Positions 32,640 through 32,642 of a DNA stretch of 32,642 bases are shown here, one piece after another. The notes below the pieces were generated by a model. That model was not told where the DNA came from and searched no databases. It saw only the letters and a program-made list of their open reading frames with translations. Source of the stretch: Chitinophagaceae bacterium (lineage in GTDB: Bacteria > Bacteroidota > Bacteroidia > Chitinophagales > Chitinophagaceae); the NCBI GenBank assembly GCA_020848815.1, contig JADLHL010000104.1:1-32642 (forward strand), given 5' to 3'. Within the stretch, counting starts at the first letter, position 1. The number at the start of each line of letters is the position of its first letter. The position numbers were made by a program, and so were the translations under genes.

Positions 32640-32642
32640 ACA

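Noticed and set aside
1-32642. CRISPR arrays, tRNA or rRNA genes, insertion sequences, phage genes.
   Set aside because: No array of regularly spaced repeats, no tRNA-like cloverleaf and no transposase or integrase motif was noticed on reading; the regular repeats at 6738-7703 encode calcium loops.

Overview
The window looks like a chromosomal segment of a Bacteroidota member, most likely in or near the Chitinophagaceae. The signs are a large surface protein with a type IX secretion C-terminal sorting domain, a -33/-7 promoter of the Bacteroidota kind (TTG, 19 bp, TATCTTCG), almost no Shine-Dalgarno sequences, a Tat-exported GH109 enzyme and an exopolysaccharide (EPS) locus of Bacteroidota type. 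I saw no rRNA, tRNA, CRISPR array, insertion sequence or phage gene.

Left part (1-10.6 kb): the 3' part of a DegT-family aminotransferase gene, an M43 metalloprotease lipoprotein, a leftward GH109 / N-acetylhexosamine-1-kinase-like pair (a possible GalNAc salvage unit), a 1555-residue T9SS cargo protein with a seven-bladed FG-GAP propeller, and a YejK/NdpA nucleoid-associated protein. Several of these genes are closed by clear hairpin terminators.

Right part (10.6-32.6 kb): every gene is on the minus strand and gaps are short (four junctions overlap; the largest gap is about 150 bp), so it reads like one long operon or a few nested ones running right to left. Order of transcription: a small secreted protein, a receiver (REC) domain fused to a Wza-like export protein, a Wzc-like chain-length protein with a decayed tyrosine-kinase domain, a Wzx flippase, a glycosyltransferase, a Wzy polymerase, a three-domain kinase/nucleotidyltransferase/TMK-like fusion, a hexapeptide acyltransferase, three glycosyltransferases, a WecA-like initiating transferase, then a sigma-54 response regulator, an H-NOX nitric-oxide sensor, and a soluble HNOBA / six-PAS / hybrid histidine kinase with REC and HPt domains.

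The most interesting reading is that the last three genes and the EPS genes are one system: a haem NO sensor controls a soluble phosphorelay (H927, D1217, H1360) whose outputs are a sigma-54 activator (D54) and a receiver physically joined to the polysaccharide exporter (D72). The two receivers resemble each other closely in unusual motifs. The family assignments are well supported by motifs; the wiring between them is inference.
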